Numbered from the stretch's first letter, positions 1 through 9,163 are shown. The stretch: 64,000 nucleotides of DNA from an uncultured Oscillospiraceae bacterium (GCA_934631005.1 CAKTXA010000002.1:62001-126000); one strand, 5' to 3'. Made by a program: numbers and translations. The notes: generated by a model not told the origin, from the sequence alone.

Positions 1-1711
1 ACACCTCGTCGCCCGCGCGGCCGAGGAAGTCGCAGTACATGAGCTCCACCACAGCGCGGCCGCCGCACATGCAGTAGCCGACAGCCGTGCCGACGATGGC
101 GGCCTCGGAGATCGGGGAGTTGAACAGACGGGAGTGCGGGATCACATCCATCAGGCCGCGGTACACAGCATACGCGCCGCCCCAGTCACGCACGTCTTCG
201 CCGTAGGCAACAAGCGTGGGATCCTCGTAGTACTTGTTGAACATCGGCTCAAAGATGGCGTCGCGGATGTTGTAGAGCTTCATGTCGGAGAACTTCTTGC
301 CGTCCTTATCGAACGCGTAGCGTTCCTTCTTGGCAAGATCGACATAGCGCTTGCAGTCTTCCTTCGGGCCGGTGACGTTGATCTTCTGATCCGGCGCGCC
401 CATGGAGCGGCGGGTCTCGTTGGAGAACATGAGGTTGGCAAGGTAATCCGGGTTCTTGTCGAAGTCGACATACGGAGAGATCTCCTTGTCGTCTGCGGCC
501 TTGCAGATCATGGTCATGCGGTCGGTGGTGTCCTGCAGGAGCTTGGCAAAGAACTCGTCGGACTCGACGCCCGCCTCGACCAGCGCCTCGCGGAACTTGA
601 TCATCGGATCATGGCTGCGCCAATCCTCGATCTCCTCCTTGGTGCGGTAGGCGTTCTGGTCAGACGTGGAGTGGCCGACCAGACGGTACGTCACAACATC
701 GAGGAACACGGGGCCCTCGTTGTTCTTGATGAGCTCCATCTTGCGCTTGTACGCGTCGATGACGGCCAGCGGGTTCCAGCCGTCCACGCGCTCGGCGTGC
801 ATCTGGCTCGGCGTGATGCCGGCGCCCAGACGGGCGGGCATACCGTAGGCCATGGTCTCGCCCATGGTCTGGCCGCCCATGCCGTAGAAGTTATCGAAGA
901 TGTTGAAGATGATGGGCAGGCAGCCCTTGCGGCCTTCTTCCCACAGGGTCTTGAACTGATCCATGGCGGAGAAGTTCAGCGCTTCGTAGACCGGGCCGCA
1001 GCCGAGGGACGCGTCGCCGATGTTGCAGACGACGATGCCCTTCTTGTCGTTGTTCTTCTGATACAGCGCAGCGCCTGCCGCGATGGGAGCGGAGCCGCCG
1101 ACGATGGCGTTGTTGGGGTAGATGCCGAACGGCAGGAAGAACGCGTGCATCGAGCCGCCCATGCCGTGATGGAAGCCGTTTTCACGGGCAAAGATCTCGG
1201 CCACGGTGCCGTACAGCAGGAAGCGGATGGCCAGCTCCTTGACATCGGAGGTGTCGGCGAATTTCTTCACCGCCGCCAGCGTTTTGCCGCCGAGGAAGCT
1301 CTCCATGGTCTGCATCAGCTCTTCGTCGGACATCTTGTTGATGCAGCTCAGGCCCTTGGACAGGATCTCGGAGTGGCTGCGGTGGGAGCCGAAGGTGATG
1401 TCGTCCTTATTCAGCAGGTACGCCTCGCCGACGCAGGACGCTTCCTGGCCGTAGCTCAGGTGCGCGGGGCCGGGATAAGTGGTCTCGACGCCGTTGTAGT
1501 TCGCCTGTGTCTTGATCTGCGTGAGCATATGCTCAAACTCGCGGCAAATGGCCATGTCGCGGTAGATGCGGATGAGGTCCTCTTTCGTGTAGTTGCCCTC
1601 GTCCAGCTCCTGCTTGACGGTCTTGTTGTACTGGCAGACGGGAATGTCTTCAAAGTGGATATAGCCGGGCTGACGGACGGCTACGGGATCAATGTACAAA
1701 GATTTCGGCAT
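1..1711 (-). CDS. Thiamine-dependent 2-oxoacid/acetoin-type dehydrogenase E1, fused alpha-beta (3' end cut by window)
   Basis: Reading leftwards from ATG at 1711, the frame stays open to the window edge, giving 570 residues of a protein that normally runs to about 800. The first ~450 residues match an E1 alpha subunit. The thiamine diphosphate signature is visible as GDASLG followed about 30 residues later by FNIFDN. After a linker a beta-subunit start follows (YNIRDAIFEPM, VAYGEDV, SPISEAAIVG), so alpha and beta are one chain. The family decarboxylates a 2-oxoacid, or cleaves acetoin, and passes the acyl unit to E2 lipoyl groups. The start has a GGAGAG site nine bases upstream, and the E2 gene lies 21 bp upstream. 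The exact substrate cannot be read from the sequence. Confidence 0.88.
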   Translation of the reverse strand, partial: MPKSLYIDPVAVRQPGYIHFEDIPVCQYNKTVKQELDEGNYTKEDLIRIYRDMAICREFEHMLTQIKTQANYNGVETTYPGPAHLSYGQEASCVGEAYLLNKDDITFGSHRSHSEILSKGLSCINKMSDEELMQTMESFLGGKTLAAVKKFADTSDVKELAIRFLLYGTVAEIFARENGFHHGMGGSMHAFFLPFGIYPNNAIVGGSAPIAAGAALYQKNNDKKGIVVCNIGDASLGCGPVYEALNFSAMDQFKTLWEEGRKGCLPIIFNIFDNFYGMGGQTMGETMAYGMPARLGAGITPSQMHAERVDGWNPLAVIDAYKRKMELIKNNEGPVFLDVVTYRLVGHSTSDQNAYRTKEEIEDWRSHDPMIKFREALVEAGVESDEFFAKLLQDTTDRMTMICKAADDKEISPYVDFDKNPDYLANLMFSNETRRSMGAPDQKINVTGPKEDCKRYVDLAKKERYAFDKDGKKFSDMKLYNIRDAIFEPMFNKYYEDPTLVAYGEDVRDWGGAYAVYRGLMDVIPHSRLFNSPISEAAIVGTAVGYCMCGGRAVVELMYCDFLGRAGDEV

Positions 1712-1732
1712 AATGAGCTCTCCTTCCTTCTC

Positions 1733-3304
1733 TTACTTCGCCATGAGCGTCATAAAGTTTTCCAGCGTCTTGCACAGCTCGCTCATGTAGCGGGCGGCAG
1801 GCGCGCCGTCGATCACGCGGTGATCCAGCGTCAGCGACAGGCCCATGGCGGGGTAAGCTTCGATCACGCCGTCCTTGGCGGACTTGATCTTCGTCTGGAT
1901 ATTGCAGACGCCGAGGATGCCGGTCTGCGGCGGGTTGATGACGGGGGTGAACGCCTCGCAGCCGAACGAACCGATGTTCGTCACGGTGAAGGTGGCGCCC
2001 TGCATCTTGTCGGGGCTGAGCGTCCCCTCGCGCGCCTCGGCGGCGAGCTTCTTGGCTTCCATCGACAGCTCGAGCAGGCTCATCTGGTCGGCGTTAAAGA
2101 TGGTGGGAACGATCAGGCCGCGCGGCGTGTCGCACGCGAAGCCGAGGTTCACATGGGTGAAGTGGCGGACAACATTGTCCTCGACCATGTTGGCGTTGAG
2201 ATCCGGGCAGGACGCCACGGTCTTGGCAACGGCGAACATGACCATATCGTTCAGGCTGATCTTGCCCATGGGCGCGTCGAGCGGCTTGAGCATCGCGCGG
2301 TACGCCTGGATCTGGGTGGCGTCGAAGGAGTACTGCTGCGTCAGCTGGGCCATGCCCTGCAGGCTGGCCATCATGGACTTGGAGGTCGCCTTGCGGACGG
2401 CGTTGAACTTCACGTCCTCAAATTCAGCATCACAAGCGGCGGCGGCAGCGGGCGCTGCATAGCCTGCGGCTGCGCCGGAGGCGATCAGAGCGTCGATGTC
2501 GCGCTCGATGATGCGGCCCTTCGGGCCGGTGCCGGTGGCGAGCGCCGGGTTCACATTGTTGGCAACAGCCTTTGCCATCGCGCGCGGCGAGATGGCGGCC
2601 AGCTCTGCTTTCGCGGCGGGCGCAGCGGCAGCGGTCTCGGCGGCGGGAGCAGCCGCGGCCTCGGCGGGTGCGGGCACCTCAGCGCCGGGCTTCAGATGCT
2701 CGTAGGCGTCGCCGGGGTTGCCGATCGCGCAGACGTTCTCCAGGCACGGCACTTCGTCGCCGTCCTCAAAGAACTTCGCCAGCAGCGTACCGGCAGCGGT
2801 GGACTCGCACTCGAACTCCGCCTTATCGGTCTCATAGGTGAACAGCACATCGCCCACGGCAACGCTGTCGCCCACGTTCTTCTTCCACTCGCCGATGATG
2901 CAGGACTCGACGGTGATGCCTTCCTTCGGCATGATAACGGCCTGCGCGCAGGGGCCTGCGGGCGCGGCGGCGGCAGTCTTTGCAGCGGGAGCCGCAGCAG
3001 CCTCGGGCGCGGCGGCGGGAGCTTCCGCCTGCGGCGCTGCGTTCTTAAGCGCCGTGGTATCCTCACCGGGATTGCCGATCGCGCAGACGTTCACAAGGCA
3101 CGGGACCTCGTCGCCTTCCTGATAGAAAATGTCAATGAGCGTACCGGCAGCGGTGGATTCGCACTCGAACTCCGCCTTGTCGGTCTCGTAGGTGAACAGC
3201 ACATCGCCGACGTCAACATGATCGCCGACCTGCTTTTTCCATTCACCGATGATGCAAGATTCGACCGTAATACCGGCCTTGGGCATCAATACGCCTTCTG
3301 CCAT
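1733..3304 (-). CDS. Dihydrolipoamide acyltransferase E2 with two lipoyl domains
   Basis: A 523-residue E2 core protein. Two biotinyl/lipoyl domains (about residues 1-75 and 122-200) share near-identical ETDKAEFECES motifs carrying the lipoylated lysine. Ala/Pro/Glu-rich linkers separate them. A peripheral-subunit-binding domain (SPRAMAKAVA...GTGPKGRI) lies near 240-275, and the catalytic acyltransferase domain ends with the active-site HRVIDG. It transfers the acyl group made by the downstream E1 to coenzyme A. The gene follows the zinc dehydrogenase gene after 29 bp and precedes E1 by 21 bp, so the three are probably one transcript. An E3 lipoamide dehydrogenase gene, if local, would lie beyond the left edge. 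Confidence 0.93.
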   Translation of the reverse strand: MAEGVLMPKAGITVESCIIGEWKKQVGDHVDVGDVLFTYETDKAEFECESTAAGTLIDIFYQEGDEVPCLVNVCAIGNPGEDTTALKNAAPQAEAPAAAPEAAAAPAAKTAAAAPAGPCAQAVIMPKEGITVESCIIGEWKKNVGDSVAVGDVLFTYETDKAEFECESTAAGTLLAKFFEDGDEVPCLENVCAIGNPGDAYEHLKPGAEVPAPAEAAAAPAAETAAAAPAAKAELAAISPRAMAKAVANNVNPALATGTGPKGRIIERDIDALIASGAAAGYAAPAAAAACDAEFEDVKFNAVRKATSKSMMASLQGMAQLTQQYSFDATQIQAYRAMLKPLDAPMGKISLNDMVMFAVAKTVASCPDLNANMVEDNVVRHFTHVNLGFACDTPRGLIVPTIFNADQMSLLELSMEAKKLAAEAREGTLSPDKMQGATFTVTNIGSFGCEAFTPVINPPQTGILGVCNIQTKIKSAKDGVIEAYPAMGLSLTLDHRVIDGAPAARYMSELCKTLENFMTLMAK

Positions 3305-3333
3305 AGTGTTTTCAACTCCTATATCTTAAGTTT

Positions 3334-4587
3334 TTATTTGTTTGCCAGCAGATACTTTTCCGCCTCGGGGCTCCACAGACCGTTGTGGCGCTTGGTGATC
3401 TCGTCGAGCTTTGCGAACAGCGGATCGGTCTCGCCGAGCTTTGCAAAGTCGTTGATCGCCACCAGCGGCAGGTCGATCTGCGTGTAGATGAGCTTCTTGC
3501 CGCCGCGGATGTTCGGCAGGTTCAGCACGGTGTCCACCACGGCGTTCAGGCCGCCGATGTGGGTGATCATGGCGGCGGGGTTGATCTTGCCGGAGGTCAT
3601 CATGGCGATGGCTTCCTTCATATCGTTGGTGTTGCCGCCGGACGTGCCGACCAGATGCGTGTAGAGGTAATGGACGTTGTAGAAATTGAACTCGGCCTTG
3701 AACTGGTTGTTCGTCGGGCCTGCGAAGAAGTTGAGGCAGCCGTCAAAGCCGAGGATGTCGCCGGCCTGCTCCACAACGGGCTTTACGGGCGCGAAGCAGA
3801 TGACGTCGTTGTAGCCGGTGCCGCCGGTCAGCTCGCGCAGATACTCGGTGCCGCAGCCGGGCTTGGCGGTGTTGACATAGTGCAGCTCGATGCCGAGGCT
3901 CTTCGCGTGCTCCACGGTGTAGATGCTCTCGGCGCGGGCCAGACGCTCGTCGTCAATATCGGTGACGACCAGCAGGCTCGGACGGCGGTCGCAGTGCAGA
4001 GCGTAGTCGATCGCGCCAAGACCCATCGGGCCGACGGATGCCAGCAGCGCCATCTTGCCGCCCTCCACGATGCCCATGTCGTGCTCATAGGAGCCGGCCT
4101 TGGTGTGGTACATGGCGTGGAACGTGCCGATGATGCAGCTCATGGGCTCGGCCAGAGAGCCGTAGAAGTATGTATCGGAGTCGTAGGTCAGCAGGTTGTC
4201 GGTCAGCAGCGTTTCGATGGGGATGTTGGCATACTGGCTGTCGCCGCCGCAGTACGGATAGGAATAGCCGGGCGCCATCTGCGAGCCCTTGTAGAAATGC
4301 GCGGGCTGAATGGCAAAGCCCTGGCCGGGCTTGTACTTGTTCTTCCAGTTCTCACCGACCTCGGTGATCACGCCGCAGAATTCGTGGCCGACGATGGTCG
4401 GATGCTCCGCCACGTCATCGGGAACACGCTTGTGCTCCGCGCCCTCCACAGCAGCCTTGTAGGTGCTCATGCAGATGGAGTCGGAGATGATCTTCACCTG
4501 AACGTCGTCGGGCCCTACCGGCGGCAGGTCGATCTCTTCCAGACGCAGATCCATTTTGCCATGGATGCGAACAGCTTTCGTCTTCAT
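3334..4587 (-). CDS. Zinc-binding alcohol dehydrogenase of the sorbose-1-phosphate reductase type
   Basis: A 417-residue MDR-family dehydrogenase. The GroES-like domain carries VGHEFCGVITEVG, and the cofactor domain carries ASVGPMGLGA. The chain resembles SorE-type L-sorbose-1-phosphate reductases more than simple alcohol dehydrogenases, including the insert SYPYCGGDSQYANI. It is expected to interconvert a secondary hydroxyl and a ketone, using NAD(P)H, on a sugar or sugar phosphate. The frame stays open much further upstream, but ATG 4587 begins the conserved MKTKAVRIHGK and follows an AAAGG site. An alternative ATG at 4599 sits directly against that site. It is the first gene of the unit with E2 and E1. 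The substrate is unknown. Confidence 0.85.
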   Translation of the reverse strand: MKTKAVRIHGKMDLRLEEIDLPPVGPDDVQVKIISDSICMSTYKAAVEGAEHKRVPDDVAEHPTIVGHEFCGVITEVGENWKNKYKPGQGFAIQPAHFYKGSQMAPGYSYPYCGGDSQYANIPIETLLTDNLLTYDSDTYFYGSLAEPMSCIIGTFHAMYHTKAGSYEHDMGIVEGGKMALLASVGPMGLGAIDYALHCDRRPSLLVVTDIDDERLARAESIYTVEHAKSLGIELHYVNTAKPGCGTEYLRELTGGTGYNDVICFAPVKPVVEQAGDILGFDGCLNFFAGPTNNQFKAEFNFYNVHYLYTHLVGTSGGNTNDMKEAIAMMTSGKINPAAMITHIGGLNAVVDTVLNLPNIRGGKKLIYTQIDLPLVAINDFAKLGETDPLFAKLDEITKRHNGLWSPEAEKYLLANK

Positions 4588-4678
4588 GTGCGATTTCATC
4601 CTTTCTGAAATATCCGCAGCGCGGATGGAATTACGGGGTAAAAATGGGTTTATGTTGAATTGTATTGGATTCATCCGT

Positions 4679-4707
4679 ATTGTAGCGCATTCGGGGTATG
4701 ATGTCAA
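4679..4707 (-). promoter_or_regulatory. Sigma-A promoter for the dehydrogenase-E2-E1 operon
   Basis: Minus strand: TTGACA at 4702-4707, a 17-base spacer, then TACAAT at 4679-4684. This is an almost perfect vegetative promoter. It leaves a leader of about 85 bases before ATG 4587. Confidence 0.85.
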
Positions 4708-4901
4708 CGCATTTTCCCGTTTTTCTTTGGCGTTCCGGTTTGTTTTATTTGGATTTCGCGGCGCCGGAATCGCTGTGACCGCGGCGTTTGCAGGGCTTTT
4801 CGGCCCTCTGTGCGCCGCCGCTGGGACATGAAAACAACACAATCCCACATTTTTGAACGCAAAAGCAGATCACGATTGTGCAATTTGCCCGCCGGGTGCG
4901 G

Positions 4902-4943
4902 AAAAGCACACGCCGTGCGGAGGGTCCGTCCCCCGCACGGCGT
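4902..4943 (-). terminator. Rho-independent terminator after the ECF transporter gene
   Basis: An 11-bp perfect GC-rich stem (4910-4920 with 4933-4943) encloses a 12-base loop, followed on the minus strand by GTGCTTTT. It begins 5 bp past the stop of the gene at 4949-5551. The stretch from here to the promoter at 4707 holds no gene that I can support. Confidence 0.75.
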
Positions 4944-4948
4944 AAAAT

Positions 4949-5551
4949 TTATGACCTCTGCACGGCTTTGATGATGCGCGCGATGGCGGCGCTGAGCACG
5001 GCGTTGACGCCGAGCTCCACAAAGAAATTGACGCCGATGACCGTGACAAAAAGCACCGTTACAATGCTCCCCGTCCAGCCGTAGACCGCCGCCATCTGCA
5101 TGAGCGGCGTGCGCAGCGCCGTGAGCATCACGAGCGCGAAAACGCCCGTGTTCACGATCGGGCAGACGACCGCGGCCAAAATGCACGCCAACGTCCGCTT
5201 TTTGGCGAGCACACGGTAAACGAGTCCCGCGACCGCGCCGCACGCCGCGCCCTTCAGAAGGCACGTGGCCGCCGTCCAGAACGGGCTGAACGACCAGAGC
5301 GTCGCCGTAAACGTATCCGTGCCGCTGATGCCGCCGGACAGCGCCATCACGCCGAATACCGCGCCCAAAAGCGCACCTGCCCAGGGCCCAAGCAGGATCG
5401 CGCCAATGACGATCGGCACGAGCACCAGCGAAAACGGGATCGGCCCGATCCGGAAGCTGCTGCCGATGAGCTGCAAAACGACGACGATCGCCGTCAGCAG
5501 CGCCAGAGATGTCAGTTTTGCGATTTTTTTGTGATTTTCGTTGCGATTCAT
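4949..5551 (-). CDS. ECF transporter S component (substrate-binding membrane subunit)
   Basis: A 200-residue, very hydrophobic protein with five to six predicted membrane spans. The typical ECF S-component pattern is present: FRIGPIPFSLVLVPIVIGAILLG, split here as FRIGPIPFSL and GPWAGALLGAVFG. S components capture a vitamin or other micronutrient and work with a shared EcfA/EcfA'/EcfT module encoded elsewhere. ATG 5551 is chosen over upstream in-frame codons because it follows a perfect GGAGG with good spacing and starts MNRNENHKK. It stands alone between its own promoter and terminator. No riboswitch could be recognised in the short leader, so the substrate cannot be assigned. Confidence 0.85.
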   Translation of the reverse strand: MNRNENHKKIAKLTSLALLTAIVVVLQLIGSSFRIGPIPFSLVLVPIVIGAILLGPWAGALLGAVFGVMALSGGISGTDTFTATLWSFSPFWTAATCLLKGAACGAVAGLVYRVLAKKRTLACILAAVVCPIVNTGVFALVMLTALRTPLMQMAAVYGWTGSIVTVLFVTVIGVNFFVELGVNAVLSAAIARIIKAVQRS

Positions 5552-5608
5552 AAATTCCTCCGCTCTCGCTCCGGCACCTGTGTCCGGATGCAATGCACGC
5601 ATTTGTGA

Positions 5609-5627
5609 GCAGCCGCGCCGCGGCTGC
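5609..5627 (-). other. Strong leader hairpin upstream of the ECF gene
   Basis: An 8-bp perfect GC stem with a 3-base loop lies at the predicted 5' end of the ECF transcript. No U-run follows, so it is not an obvious terminator. It may stabilise the mRNA. Confidence 0.45.
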
Positions 5628-5634
5628 CCCGTTT

Positions 5635-5663
5635 ATTATCAATCCGTTTCCGGTATTGACCAA
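5635..5663 (-). promoter_or_regulatory. Probable promoter for the ECF transporter gene
   Basis: Minus strand: TTGGTC at 5658-5663, a 17-base spacer, then GATAAT at 5635-5640. It sits just past the ftsK stop at 5667, so the ECF gene can be expressed independently of ftsK. Confidence 0.6.
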
Positions 5664-5666
5664 TGA

Positions 5667-8321
5667 TCAGGGGATCTCTTCTTCGACCGCCTGATCGAAG
5701 TCCTCCGGCGCGCCGCCCTTCATGCTCTCCCACTGCTCGCGGGTGATCTGGATCTGGCGCGGCTTGGAGCCCTCAAACGGCCCGACGATCCCCTTTTCCT
5801 CCAGCTCGTCCATGATGCGCGCAGCGCGGGCGTAGCCCAGCTTCAGCCGCCGCTGCAGCATGGAGACGGATGCCTGCCCGGTCTCGAGCAGCACCTCCAC
5901 CGCCGCGGGGGTCAGCTCGTCGCCGTCCTGCTCCTCCGGCTCCTGTGTGCCGGACGGCGCGGCGGCGCTCTTGCCGCCCTGCTCGGCGCGGCGCTCGATC
6001 TCCTGCTCGATCTCGCGGGAGTATTCGGGCGCGCTGTCCTGCTTCACAAAATCGACGACGCGCTGCACCTCCTCCTCAGTGATGAAGCAGCCCTGCACGC
6101 GGCGGGGCTTGCCCTGCCCGAGCGGCGCGTAGAGCATATCGCCCTTGCCCACCAGCTTTTCCGCGCCGGCGGTATCGAGGATGATGCGCGACTCCATCGC
6201 CGACGCCACCGCGAACGCGATGCGCGACGGGATGTTTGCCTTCATCAGGCCTGTGATGACGTCCGCTGACGGACGCTGTGTGGCGATGACCAGATGCACG
6301 CCCGCGGCGCGGCCCATCTGGGCCACGCGGCAGATGGACTCCTCGACCTCCTTGGCCGCCACCAGCATGAGGTCGGCCAGTTCGTCGATGACCACAACGA
6401 TGCGCGGCATCGGCTCATATTCGCCCGTGCTGCGGGCGACCTTGTTGAACGATTCCAGATCGCGCACCCCGGCGTCTGCCAGCGTGCGGTAGCGGCGCAT
6501 CATCTCCGTCACAGACCACTGCAGCGCGCCCGCCGCCTTTTTGGGGTCGGTCACAACGGGGATGAGCAGATGCGGGATCTTGTCATAGATACGCAGCTCG
6601 ACCATTTTGGGGTCGACCATGATGAGCTTGACCTCATCCGGCCGGGACTTATACAGCAGTGACACGATCAGGCTGTTCATGCACACCGACTTGCCGGAGC
6701 CGGTCGTACCGGCGATAAGCAGATGCGGGAGCTTTGCGATGTCGCCCACGATCTGATTGCCGCCGATGTCCTTGCCCACGGCAAAGGAGATGCACGACCT
6801 GCTGCGCTTAAATTCCGGCGAGTCGATGACATCCCGCGCCAGCACGGTGGACACCGTGCGGTTCGGCACCTCGATGCCGACGACAGAGATCTTATCGGGG
6901 ATGGCCGCGATGCGCACGCCCGACGCGCCGAGCGCGAGGGCAATATCGTCGGCCAGATTCGTGATCTTGGACAGCTTCGTCCCCCGGCTCAGCTCCAGCT
7001 CATAGCGCGTGATAGACGGGCCGCGGGTGACGTTGATGATGCTGGCCTCGATGCCGAAGCTCACGAGCGTGTCGCTCAGACGCGCGGAATTCTGGCGCAT
7101 CTCTTCCGTTCCATCCACGGTCTTGCCCGAGCCGCTCACGAGCAGGTCGATCGGCGGATAGCGGTAGGCAGGCTTTTCCTCCTGCGCGCTCACCTGCTGG
7201 TCGATCTTCGCGGCCTCCTGCAAAACGTCGCTCTTTTTGATCTTCTCCTCGGTAAATTCCGGCGCGGTGGGCGCAGGCTCCGCCGGAGCGGCGGCGGGCG
7301 GCTCCGCGGCAGGCGCTGCCGCCGGGGCGTCCGGTATGGGCATATGCTCCAGCACAAGCGGCGGCATCTGCTGCGCGCCGGTCTTGCCGCGCAGCGCCGG
7401 GTCAAATTCCTCCAGCAGCGCGTCAAAGCGCTGCTTGTGCTCCGAGTCCTCGGGCTGCGTCTCCTGCGGCTGCGGGCGGCGCTGCTGCGTCAAAAATTCG
7501 TCCGGCGAAACGGGCCGCTCGCCCTTTTTGCGCCGCGGCGCGCTCTGCGGAGCCGGAGCGGCCTCCGGCGCGCTCCCCTGCCCGCCCGCCAGCGGCGGAT
7601 CGTCGATGGGCAGGTCGAACTCCGACCGCGCCGCGCGGCGCTCCGTGCGCTCGATCTGCTTCTGCGCCACATGGTTCACGATCGTCTGCGCGGGGTCGGG
7701 ATGCTCGCGCTTCGGCTCGTCATATTCGGGCCGCGGGCGGTTGCGGATGGCGGTGATGATACCGGAGATGGTCATGTTGAGCGTGGTGATGAGCTCCAGC
7801 AGCAGCGCCGCCAGCAGCACAATCGCCGCGCCGACGCTCCCGATGAGCACCATCAGCCCCTCGGCGAGAAGTCCGCCGAGCACGCCGCCGGACACATCGT
7901 CAATGCCCGACTGCCACAGCGCCGCGATCAGCCCGTCCGCTCCGGCAGACGCGCCGCCCGTAAACACGTGCACCAGCGCCCCGATGGTCACGCTCAGCAG
8001 CATCGCGCACGTCACGCGCAGCGCCACCGGCCGCCCGTCGTGCAGCAGCAGGATGATAAAGCCCATCAAAAGCGAAAACGGCAGTATGTACAGCCCCGCG
8101 CCGATGAGCCCCCGGAACAGGAGCGACAGCAGATTCAGCCCCGGCGCGTCGATGCCGAAGCACGCCAGCGCCGCGCACAGCCCCAGCAGCAGGCACACGC
8201 CCGCGCCGACCTCGCGCCGGATGGGGCGTTTGGCCTTGGCGGCGCGCTTGCCGCCGCGCTGCGGCTGCTTTGCTGTGCTGCGCGCGGCAGCCGATTTTTT
8301 CGTCTGTTTTCTGGAAGCCAT
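5667..8321 (-). CDS. ftsK: DNA translocase FtsK/SpoIIIE
   Basis: An 884-residue hexameric DNA pump that clears chromosomal DNA from the division or sporulation septum. After a basic N-terminus, four membrane spans occupy about residues 38-185. A long Pro/Ala/Glu-rich linker follows to ~390. The RecA-like motor holds Walker A GTTGSGKS at 538-545 and a Walker B IVVVIDELADLM. The C-terminal winged-helix gamma domain (LLETGQASVSMLQRRLKLGYARAARIMD region) reads KOPS/SRS orientation sequences. The length is normal for SpoIIIE-type proteins. It lies 11 bp downstream of uppP and is probably cotranscribed. Whether it serves division, sporulation or both cannot be told from the sequence. Confidence 0.96.
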   Translation of the reverse strand: MASRKQTKKSAAARSTAKQPQRGGKRAAKAKRPIRREVGAGVCLLLGLCAALACFGIDAPGLNLLSLLFRGLIGAGLYILPFSLLMGFIILLLHDGRPVALRVTCAMLLSVTIGALVHVFTGGASAGADGLIAALWQSGIDDVSGGVLGGLLAEGLMVLIGSVGAAIVLLAALLLELITTLNMTISGIITAIRNRPRPEYDEPKREHPDPAQTIVNHVAQKQIERTERRAARSEFDLPIDDPPLAGGQGSAPEAAPAPQSAPRRKKGERPVSPDEFLTQQRRPQPQETQPEDSEHKQRFDALLEEFDPALRGKTGAQQMPPLVLEHMPIPDAPAAAPAAEPPAAAPAEPAPTAPEFTEEKIKKSDVLQEAAKIDQQVSAQEEKPAYRYPPIDLLVSGSGKTVDGTEEMRQNSARLSDTLVSFGIEASIINVTRGPSITRYELELSRGTKLSKITNLADDIALALGASGVRIAAIPDKISVVGIEVPNRTVSTVLARDVIDSPEFKRSRSCISFAVGKDIGGNQIVGDIAKLPHLLIAGTTGSGKSVCMNSLIVSLLYKSRPDEVKLIMVDPKMVELRIYDKIPHLLIPVVTDPKKAAGALQWSVTEMMRRYRTLADAGVRDLESFNKVARSTGEYEPMPRIVVVIDELADLMLVAAKEVEESICRVAQMGRAAGVHLVIATQRPSADVITGLMKANIPSRIAFAVASAMESRIILDTAGAEKLVGKGDMLYAPLGQGKPRRVQGCFITEEEVQRVVDFVKQDSAPEYSREIEQEIERRAEQGGKSAAAPSGTQEPEEQDGDELTPAAVEVLLETGQASVSMLQRRLKLGYARAARIMDELEEKGIVGPFEGSKPRQIQITREQWESMKGGAPEDFDQAVEEEIP

Positions 8322-8332
8322 TCTTCTTCACC

Positions 8333-9163
8333 TCATGCAACGAGCGACAGGATGAGCGTCACCAGACCCGCGCCCCAGCAGTAATATGCAAATCCGCCGA
8401 ACCGGCTGCGCTGCATCAGCATCCGCAGCAGATAGATCGCCAGATACCCCGACACAAACGCAGCCGCCACGCCCACAAGGTACATCGGCAGATACGACCA
8501 GTCGATGCCCGCCGTCACGGCGTCCACGAGTGACAGGAGATTCGCCCCCAGCACCGCCGGGATGGAAAGCAAAAACGAAAACCGCACCGCAAAGCTGCGG
8601 TCAAAGCCGCACAGAAGCCCCGCCGTGATCGTCGTCCCGGAGCGGGACAGGCCCGGCACCACCGCGATCGCCTGCGCGATGCCCACGATGAGCGCGTCCA
8701 GTCCGGTCGCGCTGCGAAGGTCCTTGTTGCCGTGCCCCGCGCGGTCGGCCCAGAACAGCAGCCCGCCCGTCACGAGCAGCGCAAAGCCGATGAAAAACGT
8801 GTTATGATACAGCGGCTCGACATATTTTTTGAGGAACACCATCACGCCGAGCGGGAGCGTTGCGATGATGAGAAACGCCAGCATCCGCTTCTGCAGCCCG
8901 TCCGGCTTTTTGCCGTGCGGACGGCGCTTCAGGTGCAGCGTATACAGCGCCTCACAGAATACGGCGCGCACATCCTGCCAGAACGCGAGGATCACCGCCG
9001 CCAGTGTCCCAAGGTGCAGCAGCACGTCAAAAAACAGCTGATCCTCTGGGATGCCGATGCGCAGAAAGCTCTGCAAAACAGCCAGATGGCCGGAGCTGGA
9101 GATGGGGAAAAACTCCGCCAATCCCTGAACCAAACCCAACAGCGCCGCGCTCCAGTATGTCAT
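8333..9163 (-). CDS. uppP: Undecaprenyl-diphosphatase UppP (BacA)
   Basis: A 276-residue integral membrane phosphatase that recycles undecaprenyl pyrophosphate, the carrier for peptidoglycan and other wall polymers. It often confers bacitracin tolerance. The family motifs EFFPISSSGHL near the N-terminus and PGLSRSGTTI in the middle are both intact. About eight membrane segments are evident. ATG 9163 is chosen because it follows GGAGGG and starts MTYWSAALLG; the upstream in-frame extension is Ala-rich and unlike the family. ftsK follows after 11 bp. Confidence 0.96.
   Translation of the reverse strand: MTYWSAALLGLVQGLAEFFPISSSGHLAVLQSFLRIGIPEDQLFFDVLLHLGTLAAVILAFWQDVRAVFCEALYTLHLKRRPHGKKPDGLQKRMLAFLIIATLPLGVMVFLKKYVEPLYHNTFFIGFALLVTGGLLFWADRAGHGNKDLRSATGLDALIVGIAQAIAVVPGLSRSGTTITAGLLCGFDRSFAVRFSFLLSIPAVLGANLLSLVDAVTAGIDWSYLPMYLVGVAAAFVSGYLAIYLLRMLMQRSRFGGFAYYCWGAGLVTLILSLVA

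Noticed and set aside
134..3487. A 1117-codon open frame on the plus strand
   Set aside because: It is antisense to the E1 and E2 genes, whose motifs are unmistakable. It is Val/His/Leu/Gly-rich with no domain, a by-product of GC-rich third-position bias.
5552..5634. A riboswitch upstream of the ECF transporter gene
   Set aside because: The leader is only about 80 bases and shows one simple hairpin without any conserved aptamer core that I recognise.
4704..5663. A 319-codon frame overlapping the ECF gene and the following non-coding stretch
   Set aside because: It runs through the ECF terminator and the promoter region of the next operon. The ECF frame has the membrane pattern and perfect GGAGG.
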